NCBI RefSeq assembly: GCF_014773225.1
Contig: NZ_JACXAJ010000002.1
Span: 186,001 to 250,000 of the forward strand
DNA from: Pontibacter aquaedesilientis
GTDB taxonomy: Bacteria > Bacteroidota > Bacteroidia > Cytophagales > Hymenobacteraceae
Reading direction: 5' to 3'
Length of the DNA: 64,000 bases
The notes under the pieces were generated by a model, which saw only the letters and a list, made by a program, of their open reading frames with translations, was not told the DNA's origin and did not search any database. The position numbers and the translations under genes are program-made. Positions 15,704 through 24,599 of this stretch are shown one piece after another (within the stretch, counting starts at the first letter, position 1; every line of letters begins with the position of its first letter).

Positions 15704-17581
15704 CTATTTCTTTTGTTTGGTTGTCGGCAGCTCCAATTCCGACACATGCAGCAGTCGCAGCATGGAGGTCTTCTTGTGTTGGTGCTCCTGCATGCGCTTC
15801 AGGATGTCGTCGAGCAGTTCGATGGCGCGCAGCACAAAGGCTCCTTTGTTGAGCATCACGCAGTCGGCGCGTTGCGACATGGCCGCATCGGTTATCTCGG
15901 CGCGGGAGGGTCTTCCTTTTTTGGAGAGCGACTCCAAAACCTGGGTTGCCCAGATCACAGGGATGTGCGCCGCTTCACAAAGCCAAAGGATCTCTTCCTG
16001 CACCTCGGCCAGACGCTCCCAGCCACACTCCACCGCCAGGTCGCCACGGGCGATCATCACACCGGCCGGATGGGTTTTCATGACGGTGAGCAGCAGGTGC
16101 GGCAGGTTTCGGAAGCCTTCTTTTGTCTCAATTTTCAGTACGATGCCCAACTTATGGGCCTTGAGCCGCTTCAGCTCTTGGTGCAGGTCCTCGATCATCT
16201 CCGGCTGGTTGACAAACGACAGGCTGACCGCATCGGCATGCTTCACCACAAACGACAGGTCTTCGCGGTCCTGTTGGGTTAGGCCTTCCAGTTGCAGCTT
16301 GCTCTCGGGCAGGTTAATGCCTTTGTCATACAGCAGCTTGCTTCCCGTTTCTTTGGCCTGTGTGATCTTCACGAGCAACGCATCCTCGCTCACGTCCATG
16401 ATCACACCCTCTATCTTGCCATCGTCGAACAAGATAGGCTGGCCGTTTTTCACGTGGCTGAACACCTCAGGCAATGTGCAGGCAATGTGGGCTGGTTTGA
16501 TAATGTGGCCTGCTGCATCATACAGGGCCGGTTCTCCGGGTACCTGCTCTTTCGTCAGGACCAGCAAATCGTCTTTTCGCAGCGTGATGGGCGCTATGCT
16601 GGCTGGCAAAGCGCCGACCAGGGTGGTCCGCTCCAGGGCAGTCTTTTTTTTGATGGTCAGGCTGGTGCCGGTGCCAATGTAGGAGGTCTTGAAAAGGTGG
16701 GCCACCACGCCGCTGCCTTTCCGCTGTATCACGGTGAAGGTTCGCTTGCGCCCGCGCGTGTCGCTGAACTTCAGCTTGTCCCCTTGCTGCAGCTGCGCGA
16801 GCCAGGCCGCGTCGACGGGCAAGGTAGCGTCCACGGGTACTTCGCTTGGCGTTCCGGGCGGGGCCAGCCATACCTTGGCCGGCGATACCAGCTGGCCCAA
16901 GGCATTCTGGATGGGGCGTATCGGCAACAGGGCAGGGCCGGGCTTCAGCGGACCGGTTCGAAGCTTAGGGCCCATCAGGTCCATTAGAATTTTGCAGTGC
17001 CTGCCAGTTTCCTTTTCGGCTTTTTGGATTGACTGCACCATGCTGCGCCACACTTTCTCGCTGTCGTGGGCGCAGTTGATGCGGGCGCAGTCCATGCCGG
17101 CCAGCAGCATGCGCTTCACCAGTTCGTGGTCGTAGGCAAGGTCAGTGGAGAAGGTGACCATGATGCGGGTGTTACGCTTTTCCGGGGCAGGGCCGAGCAG
17201 CTCCTTGGTATGGCTGTCCAGCAATTCGCTGCTCTCGGTGTACGAAACCGCTACTTGTTTTTTGATGGGCGTGCAATCCAGCAAATGGCAAAGCATGTCG
17301 CGCACGGCCTGCAAACTCGCCAGCACATGTCCTTCTGCCCGCCCCAGCGACGAAAGGCCCAGGCTTGCCAGACCCTCCTGCAGCTTTCGGATGTCGTGCT
17401 GGCGCAGCGAGAGGTAGTGTAGCAGGTTACGGGCGCTTTTGCTGAACGAAGGATGCACTTGCCGGATGGCGTCGCTGAATTTGGTTTCCAGTTCAAGTGC
17501 GTCCTGGTGCAGTTTGTCAAGCTGCGCAATCAGTTCTCTCAGGTATTTTTCGTCAGGTTGCATAGTGGGAATCGGGGCCAT
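15704..17581 (-). CDS. atypical pyruvate kinase with N-terminal helical extension
   Basis: 625 aa. Residues 1 to about 130 are a helical extension absent from classical pyruvate kinase. The catalytic barrel begins near TRIMVTFSTD and keeps recognisable active-site motifs: INCAHDSE, DLMGPKLRTG, KIETKEGFRNL, GVMIARGDLAVECGWE and WATQVLESL. The B domain is longer than usual. The protein stops shortly after the barrel (about 30 residues past VLRAIELLDDIL), so the regulatory C-terminal domain is missing. It probably converts phosphoenolpyruvate and ADP to pyruvate and ATP, without the usual allostery. It could instead act on another enol-phosphate. Confidence 0.82.
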   Translation of the reverse strand: MAPIPTMQPDEKYLRELIAQLDKLHQDALELETKFSDAIRQVHPSFSKSARNLLHYLSLRQHDIRKLQEGLASLGLSSLGRAEGHVLASLQAVRDMLCHLLDCTPIKKQVAVSYTESSELLDSHTKELLGPAPEKRNTRIMVTFSTDLAYDHELVKRMLLAGMDCARINCAHDSEKVWRSMVQSIQKAEKETGRHCKILMDLMGPKLRTGPLKPGPALLPIRPIQNALGQLVSPAKVWLAPPGTPSEVPVDATLPVDAAWLAQLQQGDKLKFSDTRGRKRTFTVIQRKGSGVVAHLFKTSYIGTGTSLTIKKKTALERTTLVGALPASIAPITLRKDDLLVLTKEQVPGEPALYDAAGHIIKPAHIACTLPEVFSHVKNGQPILFDDGKIEGVIMDVSEDALLVKITQAKETGSKLLYDKGINLPESKLQLEGLTQQDREDLSFVVKHADAVSLSFVNQPEMIEDLHQELKRLKAHKLGIVLKIETKEGFRNLPHLLLTVMKTHPAGVMIARGDLAVECGWERLAEVQEEILWLCEAAHIPVIWATQVLESLSKKGRPSRAEITDAAMSQRADCVMLNKGAFVLRAIELLDDILKRMQEHQHKKTSMLRLLHVSELELPTTKQKK

Positions 17582-17621
17582 ACTATCAAACTGGCGTGAC
17601 AGGTATAGGGTTGCTTATACC

Positions 17622-18566
17622 TTAAAAACTGTTCTTCATGGCCTTGTTCAATGAGGTAGAGCTCCAGTAGCCGCTGGCGATGATGCGCCGGATCGAGTGC
17701 AGCGGGTCTTGCGGGTCGCGTTTGCCGGCCAGCTGAAAAGCTCCCTTTATGCCGCGCTGCTTCAGTTCAGGTATAGCCTCCGGGTTCCAGAGACCAAAAG
17801 GGTAGGCAAAGTATTCGGTTGGCTTGCCTGTTATCTCTGCCAGTTGGCGCGATGGTTTCTCGATCTGCGTGATCCAGTCCTTGCCTTCATACTTCTTCAC
17901 GTTGTGGTGGTCCCAGGTATGCGAACCGATTATGTGGCCTCTGTCAGCCAGATCCTTCACCTGCGCCTTGCTCATGTAGTTGGGGCGGCCCAGCGATACG
18001 GTCATGATAAAGAACACGCCCTTGAAGCCATACTTTTCCAGTTCGGGCGCTGCTACGGTGTACTGGTCCAGGTTGGTGTCGTCGAATGTGAGCATCACCG
18101 GTTTGGCGGGCAGGGTTGCGCCAGTGGTCAGGTAGGCCATGAGTTGGTCGGGCAGCACGGTCTGGTAGCCGCTGTCGGCCAGCATTTTGATATGCTCCCG
18201 GAAGCGCTCTTCTGGTATAATGTAATCCTTGGCCGCTTTGGAGTCTTTTTCGCGCCAGTCGCGCACTTGGTGGTAGCACAGGATAGGTACCTGTTGGCGG
18301 GTAATAATGGTCTCGGCATCGGCGGTGGAACTGGCGATTACAGCTGCAGGCCGGACCGACTCGGCAGGTATAGCCGCCGGCGAATTCAGACTGTCGGGTT
18401 CTGGTATAGTGCTGTCTTTATTTTCTGAAGCAACAGGTATAGCTGTGGCGACAGGCGACTGCGATTCTGCTGATTTGTCTTCCTGCACACAGGACGTAAA
18501 ACCGATGAACAAAGCCAGGAGCATGGTGTAAACGGGTGAGCGGAGCGGGGTGTACGGGTATTTCAT
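17622..18566 (-). CDS. polysaccharide deacetylase lipoprotein (NodB domain)
   Basis: 314 aa. Signal peptide with lipobox FTSC, then a Ser/Pro/Ala-rich linker (about 30-90). The NodB-type domain starts at VPILCYHQV. It holds the metal triad: LTFDDTN (D-D; the usual TFDDG glycine is Thr) and SHTWDHHN (H-x3-H), with AYPFGLWN as a later motif. Family members remove acetyl or acyl groups from GlcNAc in peptidoglycan, chitin or PNAG. As a lipoprotein it should face the periplasm or surface. Confidence 0.88.
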   Translation of the reverse strand: MKYPYTPLRSPVYTMLLALFIGFTSCVQEDKSAESQSPVATAIPVASENKDSTIPEPDSLNSPAAIPAESVRPAAVIASSTADAETIITRQQVPILCYHQVRDWREKDSKAAKDYIIPEERFREHIKMLADSGYQTVLPDQLMAYLTTGATLPAKPVMLTFDDTNLDQYTVAAPELEKYGFKGVFFIMTVSLGRPNYMSKAQVKDLADRGHIIGSHTWDHHNVKKYEGKDWITQIEKPSRQLAEITGKPTEYFAYPFGLWNPEAIPELKQRGIKGAFQLAGKRDPQDPLHSIRRIIASGYWSSTSLNKAMKNSF

Positions 18567-18724
18567 GGTAAAATTGGTAAGCGGTATAATGTTAGCGATT
18601 ATTTGGATGCCTTCACATCAACCGGATAGAAAAAATCAGGGTGAATTTGTAAGCAAAAAGCGCTACCTTAAGATTTGAATCCCAGACTACTCAATAACGC
18701 CTCCGTCTATACCTGAACCCGTCT

Positions 18725-20332
18725 ATGGCAGCCATCCCTTTCAACCGTCCAGCCATGTTGCACCAGCTCTCCGAAGTGCCCAAGTGGGATGTCGTGGTGA
18801 TTGGCGGTGGATCGACCGGTTTAGGAACAGCCCTGGATGCGGCTTCACGCGGGTATAGAACCCTTTTGCTGGAACAGTCCGACTTTGCCAAGGGCACCTC
18901 AAGCCGCAGCACCAAACTGGTGCACGGTGGGGTGCGCTACCTGGCGCAGGGCAAAATCAGGCTGGTGTTCGAGGCCCTCCGGGAGCGCGGCCTTTTGCTG
19001 CGCAATGCGCCGCACCTGGTGACAGTGCAGCCCTTCGTTATACCTTGTTACAGCTGGTGGCAGCTTCTTTTTTATGGCTTAGGTCTGACCTTTTATGATT
19101 TATTGTCCGGCAGGTATAGCCTGGGTAGAACCTCTTGGCTGAACAAAAAAGGCGTGCTCAGGCGAATACCCACTATCCAGTCTAATGGGCTCAGGGGAGG
19201 GATCATGTACTACGATGGGCAATTTGATGACGCCAGACTGGCCCTGAGCATCGCCCAGACCTGTGCCAAACAAGGCGGTACCTTGTTAAATTATGTTAAA
19301 GTCATTGGTTTGATAAAGCAGGCAGACGGAAAAGTAACTGGCGTAAAAGCTCAGGACGTAGAAAGCGGGCAGGTATACACGCTTCAAGCCAAAGCCGTTG
19401 TAAATGCTACGGGTGTGTATGTCGACGAGATCCTGCAACTGGATGAGCCCGCCCAAAAGCCACTCGTGCTGCCAAGCCAGGGCGTGCATGTAGTACTGCA
19501 CAGTTCTTTTCTACAAAGCGATACGGCGCTCATGATCCCTGAAACGCCTGATGGCCGCGTGCTGTTCGCCATACCCTGGCAGGGGCATGTGATGGTGGGC
19601 ACAACCGATACGCCCCTGCAAACACTCAGCCTGGAACCGGTTGCCTTAGAGGCCGAGTTGAATTTTATCCTGCAGACTGCTGGAAAGTACTTGCATAAAA
19701 AACCGACCCAACACGATGTGCTGAGTGTGTTCGCCGGTTTTCGTCCGCTGGCAGCACCAACCCATGAAACCGGTGCTACCAAAGAGATTTCCCGCAGCCA
19801 TAAATTACTCACAGCTCCATCCGGACTTGTCACAGTTACAGGGGGCAAATGGACCACCTACCGCCAAATGGCCGAAGATACTGTCAATGCGGTTGTCAAA
19901 ATAGTTGACTTGCCTGCCAGACCCTGTGTTACCCATACCTTGCCTTTGCACGGGTATACAACAAACCGGTATGCCAATGGCCTGGAAGGTTATGGAAGTG
20001 ATGCCGCAACCCTTGAAACACTTGCCCAGACTGACCCTGCCCTCACGGAGAAACTGCACGAAGACTTTGATTGCACAGTCGCGCAGGTGGTGTGGGCGGT
20101 GCGGTTCGAAATGGCCCGAACAGTGGAAGACGTGCTGGCCAGGCGGCTACGTGTTTTGTTTCTCGATGCCGAAGCTGCCATGGCCATGGCGCCGCGGGTA
20201 GCATCTGTCATGGCGGCAGAACTGGGCTATGACAAGGTATGGCAAGAGCGGCAAGTAACGGGTTTTCTGGCTTTGGCCCGGCAGTATTTGTCAGTGAACA
20301 TTGCCAGGGAACAATCGTTAGCCGGAATTTAG
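18725..20332 (+). CDS. glpD: FAD-dependent glycerol-3-phosphate dehydrogenase
   Basis: 535 aa. N-terminal FAD motif VVVIGGGSTGLGTALDAASRG (about residues 22-42), then the family markers GTSSRSTKLVHGGVRYL and FAIPWQGHVMVGTTDTP, plus a C-terminal helical domain. It oxidises sn-glycerol 3-phosphate to dihydroxyacetone phosphate at the inner membrane and passes electrons to quinone. No glpF or glpK is adjacent. The length fits aerobic GlpD. The start could also be Met12 of the frame (MLHQLSEVPKWD), so the first residues are uncertain. Confidence 0.93.
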   Translation: MAAIPFNRPAMLHQLSEVPKWDVVVIGGGSTGLGTALDAASRGYRTLLLEQSDFAKGTSSRSTKLVHGGVRYLAQGKIRLVFEALRERGLLLRNAPHLVTVQPFVIPCYSWWQLLFYGLGLTFYDLLSGRYSLGRTSWLNKKGVLRRIPTIQSNGLRGGIMYYDGQFDDARLALSIAQTCAKQGGTLLNYVKVIGLIKQADGKVTGVKAQDVESGQVYTLQAKAVVNATGVYVDEILQLDEPAQKPLVLPSQGVHVVLHSSFLQSDTALMIPETPDGRVLFAIPWQGHVMVGTTDTPLQTLSLEPVALEAELNFILQTAGKYLHKKPTQHDVLSVFAGFRPLAAPTHETGATKEISRSHKLLTAPSGLVTVTGGKWTTYRQMAEDTVNAVVKIVDLPARPCVTHTLPLHGYTTNRYANGLEGYGSDAATLETLAQTDPALTEKLHEDFDCTVAQVVWAVRFEMARTVEDVLARRLRVLFLDAEAAMAMAPRVASVMAAELGYDKVWQERQVTGFLALARQYLSVNIAREQSLAGI

Positions 20333-20425
20333 CAGTGCTTGGCATCAGCTATACCTGAAGTAATCTTTTCCTTTACTTCCTCCCCATAATTTTCCGAAAT
20401 TGCAGCAAAATAAGCTATTCTAGCT

Positions 20426-21058
20426 ATGCAACGACCTTTCAAGTTTATCATCATGGCCGGCATTGCGCTGGTGCTGTTCTATTTCGTGCGGGAGTCATTC
20501 CTGAGCGATGACAATTACCTGATTCCGCTACAGAAAGAGCGCGAGGACAAAGATCTGTCATTCCGAAGCCGCAGCAACAGCCCTTTTGAGGAAGCCGACC
20601 GTCGCAGCTTTTCCAACTTGGCATACTATGAGCCCAATCTGGATTACCGGGTAAAGGTGCAGCTGGAGGAACTGGAGCAGAAAGACACCCTGCACATGCC
20701 CATGACCAACGGCAGCACCGAGCCATACCTGCGCTATGCCATCGCCAGCTTTGAGCTCGAGGGGCAACCACAGCGGCTGACACTCTACAAAAAAGTGAGG
20801 GAACCGAAGGAAGAGCTTTTCGTGCCTTTCACGGACAAGACCAATGGCTTCGAAACCTATGGCGGTGGCCGCTACCTCGATGTGCCCTTCAAGGAAGGCG
20901 CCAAAACGGCAACTCTCGACTTTAACCGTGCCTACAGTCCCTTTTGCGCTTATAACGCGGAATATGTGTGCCCGGTGCCACCCAAAGACAACCGCCTGAC
21001 GGTGGCTATACCTGCCGGGGAGAAGGTATATGAAAAGCCGCACGCGGGAATAGAGTAA
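20426..21058 (+). CDS. DUF1684 domain protein, membrane-anchored
   Basis: 210 aa. One N-terminal hydrophobic segment (about 8-22) acts as signal anchor. The rest is DUF1684: EREDKDLSFRS near the start, a beta-rich middle (VPFTDKTNGFETYGGGRYLD) and the signature FNRAYSPFCAYNAEYVCPVPPKDN. The two cysteines in SPFCAYNAEYVCP are characteristic. Function unknown; members are common in Bacteroidota and actinobacteria. Confidence 0.88.
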   Translation: MQRPFKFIIMAGIALVLFYFVRESFLSDDNYLIPLQKEREDKDLSFRSRSNSPFEEADRRSFSNLAYYEPNLDYRVKVQLEELEQKDTLHMPMTNGSTEPYLRYAIASFELEGQPQRLTLYKKVREPKEELFVPFTDKTNGFETYGGGRYLDVPFKEGAKTATLDFNRAYSPFCAYNAEYVCPVPPKDNRLTVAIPAGEKVYEKPHAGIE

Positions 21059-21063
21059 AGCGG

Positions 21064-21295
21064 GACATAAGAGGCAGGACACAGGACACAAGATTCACAT
21101 ATTACCTCTATGGCTGTTCCAGATGTGCAATCCACCTGCCTGCCAATAGCTACTGTCTTTGCTAAGCGGATTGCAAATCCGCTGGTAAAAAAGCTTCCGG
21201 ATTGCAAATCCGAAAGAGCGGCAGAAGGGTGATCGGGATCCATAATTTAAATGAAAAATTAAAATCTTGTGTCTTGGGTCCTATGTCTTGTGTCT
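21064..21295. repeat. REP-like element: inverted repeats around two palindromes
   Basis: Outer arms at about 21064-21095 and 21262-21293 are reverse complements at 26 of 32 positions. Inside are two copies of the palindrome CGGATTGCAAATCCG: 21165-21183 (extended to an 8-bp stem with loop GCA) and 21198-21212. The arrangement resembles the REP palindromes mobilised by RAYT-type Y1 transposases. No transposase is present, so it would be a non-autonomous copy. Confidence 0.6.
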
Positions 21296-21324
21296 GCACC
21301 CTGTGTGCACAACAAAATAATCCT

Positions 21325-21332
21325 TAATTTTG
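21325..21332 (+). promoter_or_regulatory. possible -7 promoter element for pheT
   Basis: TAATTTTG matches the Bacteroidota -7 consensus TAnnTTTG, 52 bases before the pheT start. No convincing -33 TTTG is visible. Confidence 0.35.
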
Positions 21333-21383
21333 GGGAATTGGCTTCCTGCAACAGGCGGCTATACCTTAACAACACAAATAACC

Positions 21384-23801
21384 ATGCTGATTTCATTCGA
21401 CTGGCTGAAACAACTCATTCATATAGATAAAACCGCCGAAGAGACGGGTGCCTTACTGACGGGCGCAGGCCTGGAGGTGGAGGCGATCCACAACTTCGAT
21501 CAGGTAAAAGGCGGCTTAGAGGGCATCGTGATAGGGGAGGTACTTACCTGTGAGCGTCACCCGGATGCTGACCGCCTGAGCGTAACAACTGTGGATATCG
21601 GTACGGGTGAGCCAAGCCAGATCGTGTGCGGCGCACCAAACGTGGCCGCCGGACAGAAAGTGGTGGTGGCGACGGTGAACAGCACGCTATACCCAACTGG
21701 TGGGGAGGCTTTCAAAATCAAGAAATCCAAGATTCGTGGAGCTGCTTCGGAAGGGATGATTTGTGCAGAAGACGAAATCGGCGTAGGCACCTCGCATGCC
21801 GGCATCATGGTGCTCGACACCGATTTGCCGAACGGTACGCCAGCCGCCGAGTACTTTGGTCTGGGCTCCGACAAAGTATTTGAGATCGGTCTGACACCTA
21901 ACCGTGCCGACGCTGCCTCGCACCTGGGCGTGGCCCGCGACCTGAAAGCCCTGTTGCGTGTGCCCTATACCTTGCCTTCGGTAGAAGATTTCAAAGTAAA
22001 CAACACATCCCGCCCAGTAGCGGTGGAGATTGAGAACATAGCCGCTTGTCCGCGCTATGCCGGCGTAACGGTGAGTGGTGTGAAAGTTGGTCCTTCGCCT
22101 GAGTGGTTGCAGAAACGCCTGCGTGCCATCGACCTGGCCCCGATCAACAACATCGTGGACGTGACCAACTATGTGCTGCATGAATTGGGACAGCCCCTGC
22201 ACGCTTTCGACGCGGACAAGATCAAGGGAAATAAAATCTTCGTGAAGACGGCAGAGGCAGACAGCACGTTTGTGACGCTGGATGGGGTGGAACGCAAACT
22301 CAAAAGCAACGATCTGATGATCTGCAACGCCGAGGAGCCGATGGCGATCGGCGGGGTATTTGGTGGGAAAGAGTCGGGTGTGAGTGAGGAAACGACCAGT
22401 ATTTTCATCGAAAGCGCCTATTTCTCGCCAGACTATATTCGCCGCACAGGTATGGCGCACGGCCTCAAAACCGACGCGTCTTTCCGTTTCGAGCGCGGCA
22501 CTGACCCGAACATGGTGATTCTGGCACTGAAGCGTGCGACTTTGCTGGTGCAGGAAGTAGCGGGCGGTGAGATCAGCTCCGAAATTGTGGATGTATACCC
22601 GCAGCCTATCCAGCATCTGGAGTTAACGTTGGACATTGCGCGTGCCCATACCCTGATCGGCCAGCACATCGGGGCAGAGCGCATGAAGAACATTCTGACG
22701 GACCTTGGTATAGAAATCACAAGCGAAACAGAAGAAAAACTGCATGTGTCGGTGCCGCCATTCAAGGTGGACGTAACCCGTGAAGCTGACTTGGTGGAGG
22801 AGATTCTGCGCATCTACGGCTTCAACAACATTGAGGTGAGTGAGCACATGGCCACTGCGTACATGGCCAGCTTCCCGAAACCAGACCCAGAGCACATGAC
22901 CGGCACTATTCTGGACTATATCTCTGCCAACGGTTTCCACGAGATCATCACCAACTCCATTGCCAATTCCAAATATTACGCCGCCGGCGGAGACGAGGAG
23001 ATGGCGGGACTCGTGAAAGTGCTCAACTACAATAGCGAGGACCTGGATGTGCTGCGCAAGACGATGGTATTCTCGGGTCTGGAAGTATTGCGCTACAACA
23101 TTAACCGCCGCCAGCGTGACCTCAAGGTATATGAACTGGGCAAGGTATACGAACAAGTGGAGGGCGGTTACAAAGAGAGCCGCAAACTGGCCCTGTTCAT
23201 GGCCGGCAACACAACGGCCGAAAGCTGGAAGCAGCCTGCCATGAAAATCGCATTCCATGATCTGGCCGGTTTGGTGCAGAACGTGCTGCAGAAACTTAAC
23301 GCCGCCGACTTCGAAGTGCAGGCATTGGAGCAAAGCCGTTACATGCGCCAGGGCATAGCCTATGTGAAGAACGGCACCGTGATTGCGCAGGTAGGTATGC
23401 TGGACGCTGCCGTAACCAAAGCCATGGACGTGAAGGAGCAGGTATGGTACGCCGAGTTGAACTGGGACTATCTGCTCAAAAAATACAAAGACAAACTGGT
23501 AGCCGAGGAACTACCGAAGTTCCCGGAGGTACGCCGCGACCTGTCGCTGGTGCTGGACAAAGCCGTTACGTTTGAGCAGGTGAAACAAATCGCCCTGCGC
23601 ACCGAGCGCAAGCTGCTGCAGAACGTGAACGTGTTCGATGTGTACGAAGGTGACAAGATAGAGGCGGGCAAAAAGGCCTATGCCCTGAGCTTTACGCTGC
23701 TTGACAAACAGCAGACACTAACCGATAAAGTAATCGATGGAGTGATGAACCGCCTGATGCAGCAATTCGAGAAACAACTAGGAGCTATTATCCGCAAATA
23801 G
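21384..23801 (+). CDS. pheT: phenylalanine-tRNA ligase beta subunit
   Basis: About 805 aa from MLISFDWLKQLI, the usual start; 18 upstream in-frame codons are untranslated leader. Domains in order: N-terminal B1, tRNA-binding OB domain (about 40-150), B3/B4 editing domain (VEIENIAACPRYAGV onward), B5, the core domain with FRFERGTDPN, and a C-terminal ferredoxin-like anticodon-binding domain (FPEVRRDLSLVLD). It forms the alpha2-beta2 enzyme that charges tRNA-Phe and edits Tyr mischarging. pheS is not adjacent. It begins a conserved gene run with zapA and rny. Confidence 0.96.
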   Translation: MLISFDWLKQLIHIDKTAEETGALLTGAGLEVEAIHNFDQVKGGLEGIVIGEVLTCERHPDADRLSVTTVDIGTGEPSQIVCGAPNVAAGQKVVVATVNSTLYPTGGEAFKIKKSKIRGAASEGMICAEDEIGVGTSHAGIMVLDTDLPNGTPAAEYFGLGSDKVFEIGLTPNRADAASHLGVARDLKALLRVPYTLPSVEDFKVNNTSRPVAVEIENIAACPRYAGVTVSGVKVGPSPEWLQKRLRAIDLAPINNIVDVTNYVLHELGQPLHAFDADKIKGNKIFVKTAEADSTFVTLDGVERKLKSNDLMICNAEEPMAIGGVFGGKESGVSEETTSIFIESAYFSPDYIRRTGMAHGLKTDASFRFERGTDPNMVILALKRATLLVQEVAGGEISSEIVDVYPQPIQHLELTLDIARAHTLIGQHIGAERMKNILTDLGIEITSETEEKLHVSVPPFKVDVTREADLVEEILRIYGFNNIEVSEHMATAYMASFPKPDPEHMTGTILDYISANGFHEIITNSIANSKYYAAGGDEEMAGLVKVLNYNSEDLDVLRKTMVFSGLEVLRYNINRRQRDLKVYELGKVYEQVEGGYKESRKLALFMAGNTTAESWKQPAMKIAFHDLAGLVQNVLQKLNAADFEVQALEQSRYMRQGIAYVKNGTVIAQVGMLDAAVTKAMDVKEQVWYAELNWDYLLKKYKDKLVAEELPKFPEVRRDLSLVLDKAVTFEQVKQIALRTERKLLQNVNVFDVYEGDKIEAGKKAYALSFTLLDKQQTLTDKVIDGVMNRLMQQFEKQLGAIIRK

Positions 23802-23803
23802 TT

Positions 23804-24100
23804 ATGGCAAAGGAAAAACAACTTCAGCAGCTGCAGTCCATCGAGGATAAAGTGCGCAAACTCCTGAGCAAACATGCCGACGTGCAGGAGAAGCTTGCAG
23901 CCGCCCAGGAAGAAATTAAGTTTATGGAGTCGCTGTTAGAGGAAAAGGAGCAGCAAATAAAAAATTTTCAAAATCAGGAGAATATTGTTAAAATTGTAGA
24001 CACGATAGCAGGAAACACTGCAAATTCGACAGAGTTAAAGCTGAAGTTAAACGAATATATCAGGGAAATTGATAAGTGTATCGCTTACTTGCGTGATTAG
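23804..24100 (+). CDS. small coiled-coil protein between pheT and zapA
   Basis: 98 aa, 2 bases after the pheT stop. Residues about 3-58 are a continuous heptad-rich coiled coil (LQQLQSIEDKVRKLLSKHADVQEKL), followed by a short helix ending YIREIDKCIAYLRD. The same position is held by a similar short protein in other Bacteroidota. The coiled coil and the adjacent zapA suggest a divisome-linked role, as in ZapB or FtsL-like helpers, but this is inference from context. Confidence 0.75.
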   Translation: MAKEKQLQQLQSIEDKVRKLLSKHADVQEKLAAAQEEIKFMESLLEEKEQQIKNFQNQENIVKIVDTIAGNTANSTELKLKLNEYIREIDKCIAYLRD

Positions 24101-24198
24101 CAGGTTGTTGTGAAAAAAGCAGGCTGACAGCAAACTTGGCGGCTGCCACAGCAAACACATGCACACGGAAGTAACCCTAAACTATAAGAACGCAACGG

Positions 24199-24480
24199 AT
24201 GGGTGAATTAGCAATTAAGATTCGCATCGCAGAACGCGAGTATCCGATGCGGGTGAAGGAAGAAGAAGAAGAAAGGCTTCGGGTTGTAGGTAAACTTTTG
24301 AACGAGCGTCTGCGCTTTTTCAAAGACCAGTTTGGCATACAGGATAAGCAGGATCTGCTGGCGATGGTCGCCTTTGAGACCATGGTGGACAAGCTTAAAA
24401 TGGAGGATGAGAAAAACGCTCATCAGACCAAAGTGGGAGAACAACTGAGCGTATTGGACGATCTCTTATCAAGTAAGTAA
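24199..24480 (+). CDS. zapA: cell division protein ZapA
   Basis: 93 aa, the usual length. The N-terminal beta-beta-alpha head (LAIKIRIAEREYPMRVKEEEEERLRVVGKLLNERL) is typical, followed by a helix DLLAMVAFETMVDKLKMED that forms the tetramer coiled coil. ZapA bundles FtsZ protofilaments at mid-cell. It lies between a coiled-coil protein and rny, an order conserved in the phylum. Confidence 0.9.
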   Translation: MGELAIKIRIAEREYPMRVKEEEEERLRVVGKLLNERLRFFKDQFGIQDKQDLLAMVAFETMVDKLKMEDEKNAHQTKVGEQLSVLDDLLSSK

Positions 24481-24599
24481 ACATATTCCGAGGCGGCTTC
24501 CCAGGCGGCCTCTTTAACTACAGTGTGGCCCCAATGGCCGCTTCACTGTCCTGCTGCAGGTGCTGCTATAGTTTTTATCAACCATAAAAGCTTATAGTT
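24481..24599 (+). ncRNA. possible small structured RNA (6S-like) between zapA and rny
   Basis: A 119-base gap with no open frame. It contains GC-rich complementary segments: CAGTG/CACTG enclosing GGCC/GGCC as a terminal hairpin (about 24520-24548), preceded by GAGGCGGC and followed by CTGCTGCAGG. Bacteroidota carry a 6S-type RNA (Rfam 6S-Flavo), and I recall annotations of it between zapA and rny. I could not fold a full 6S shape, so this is a weak call. Confidence 0.25.
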
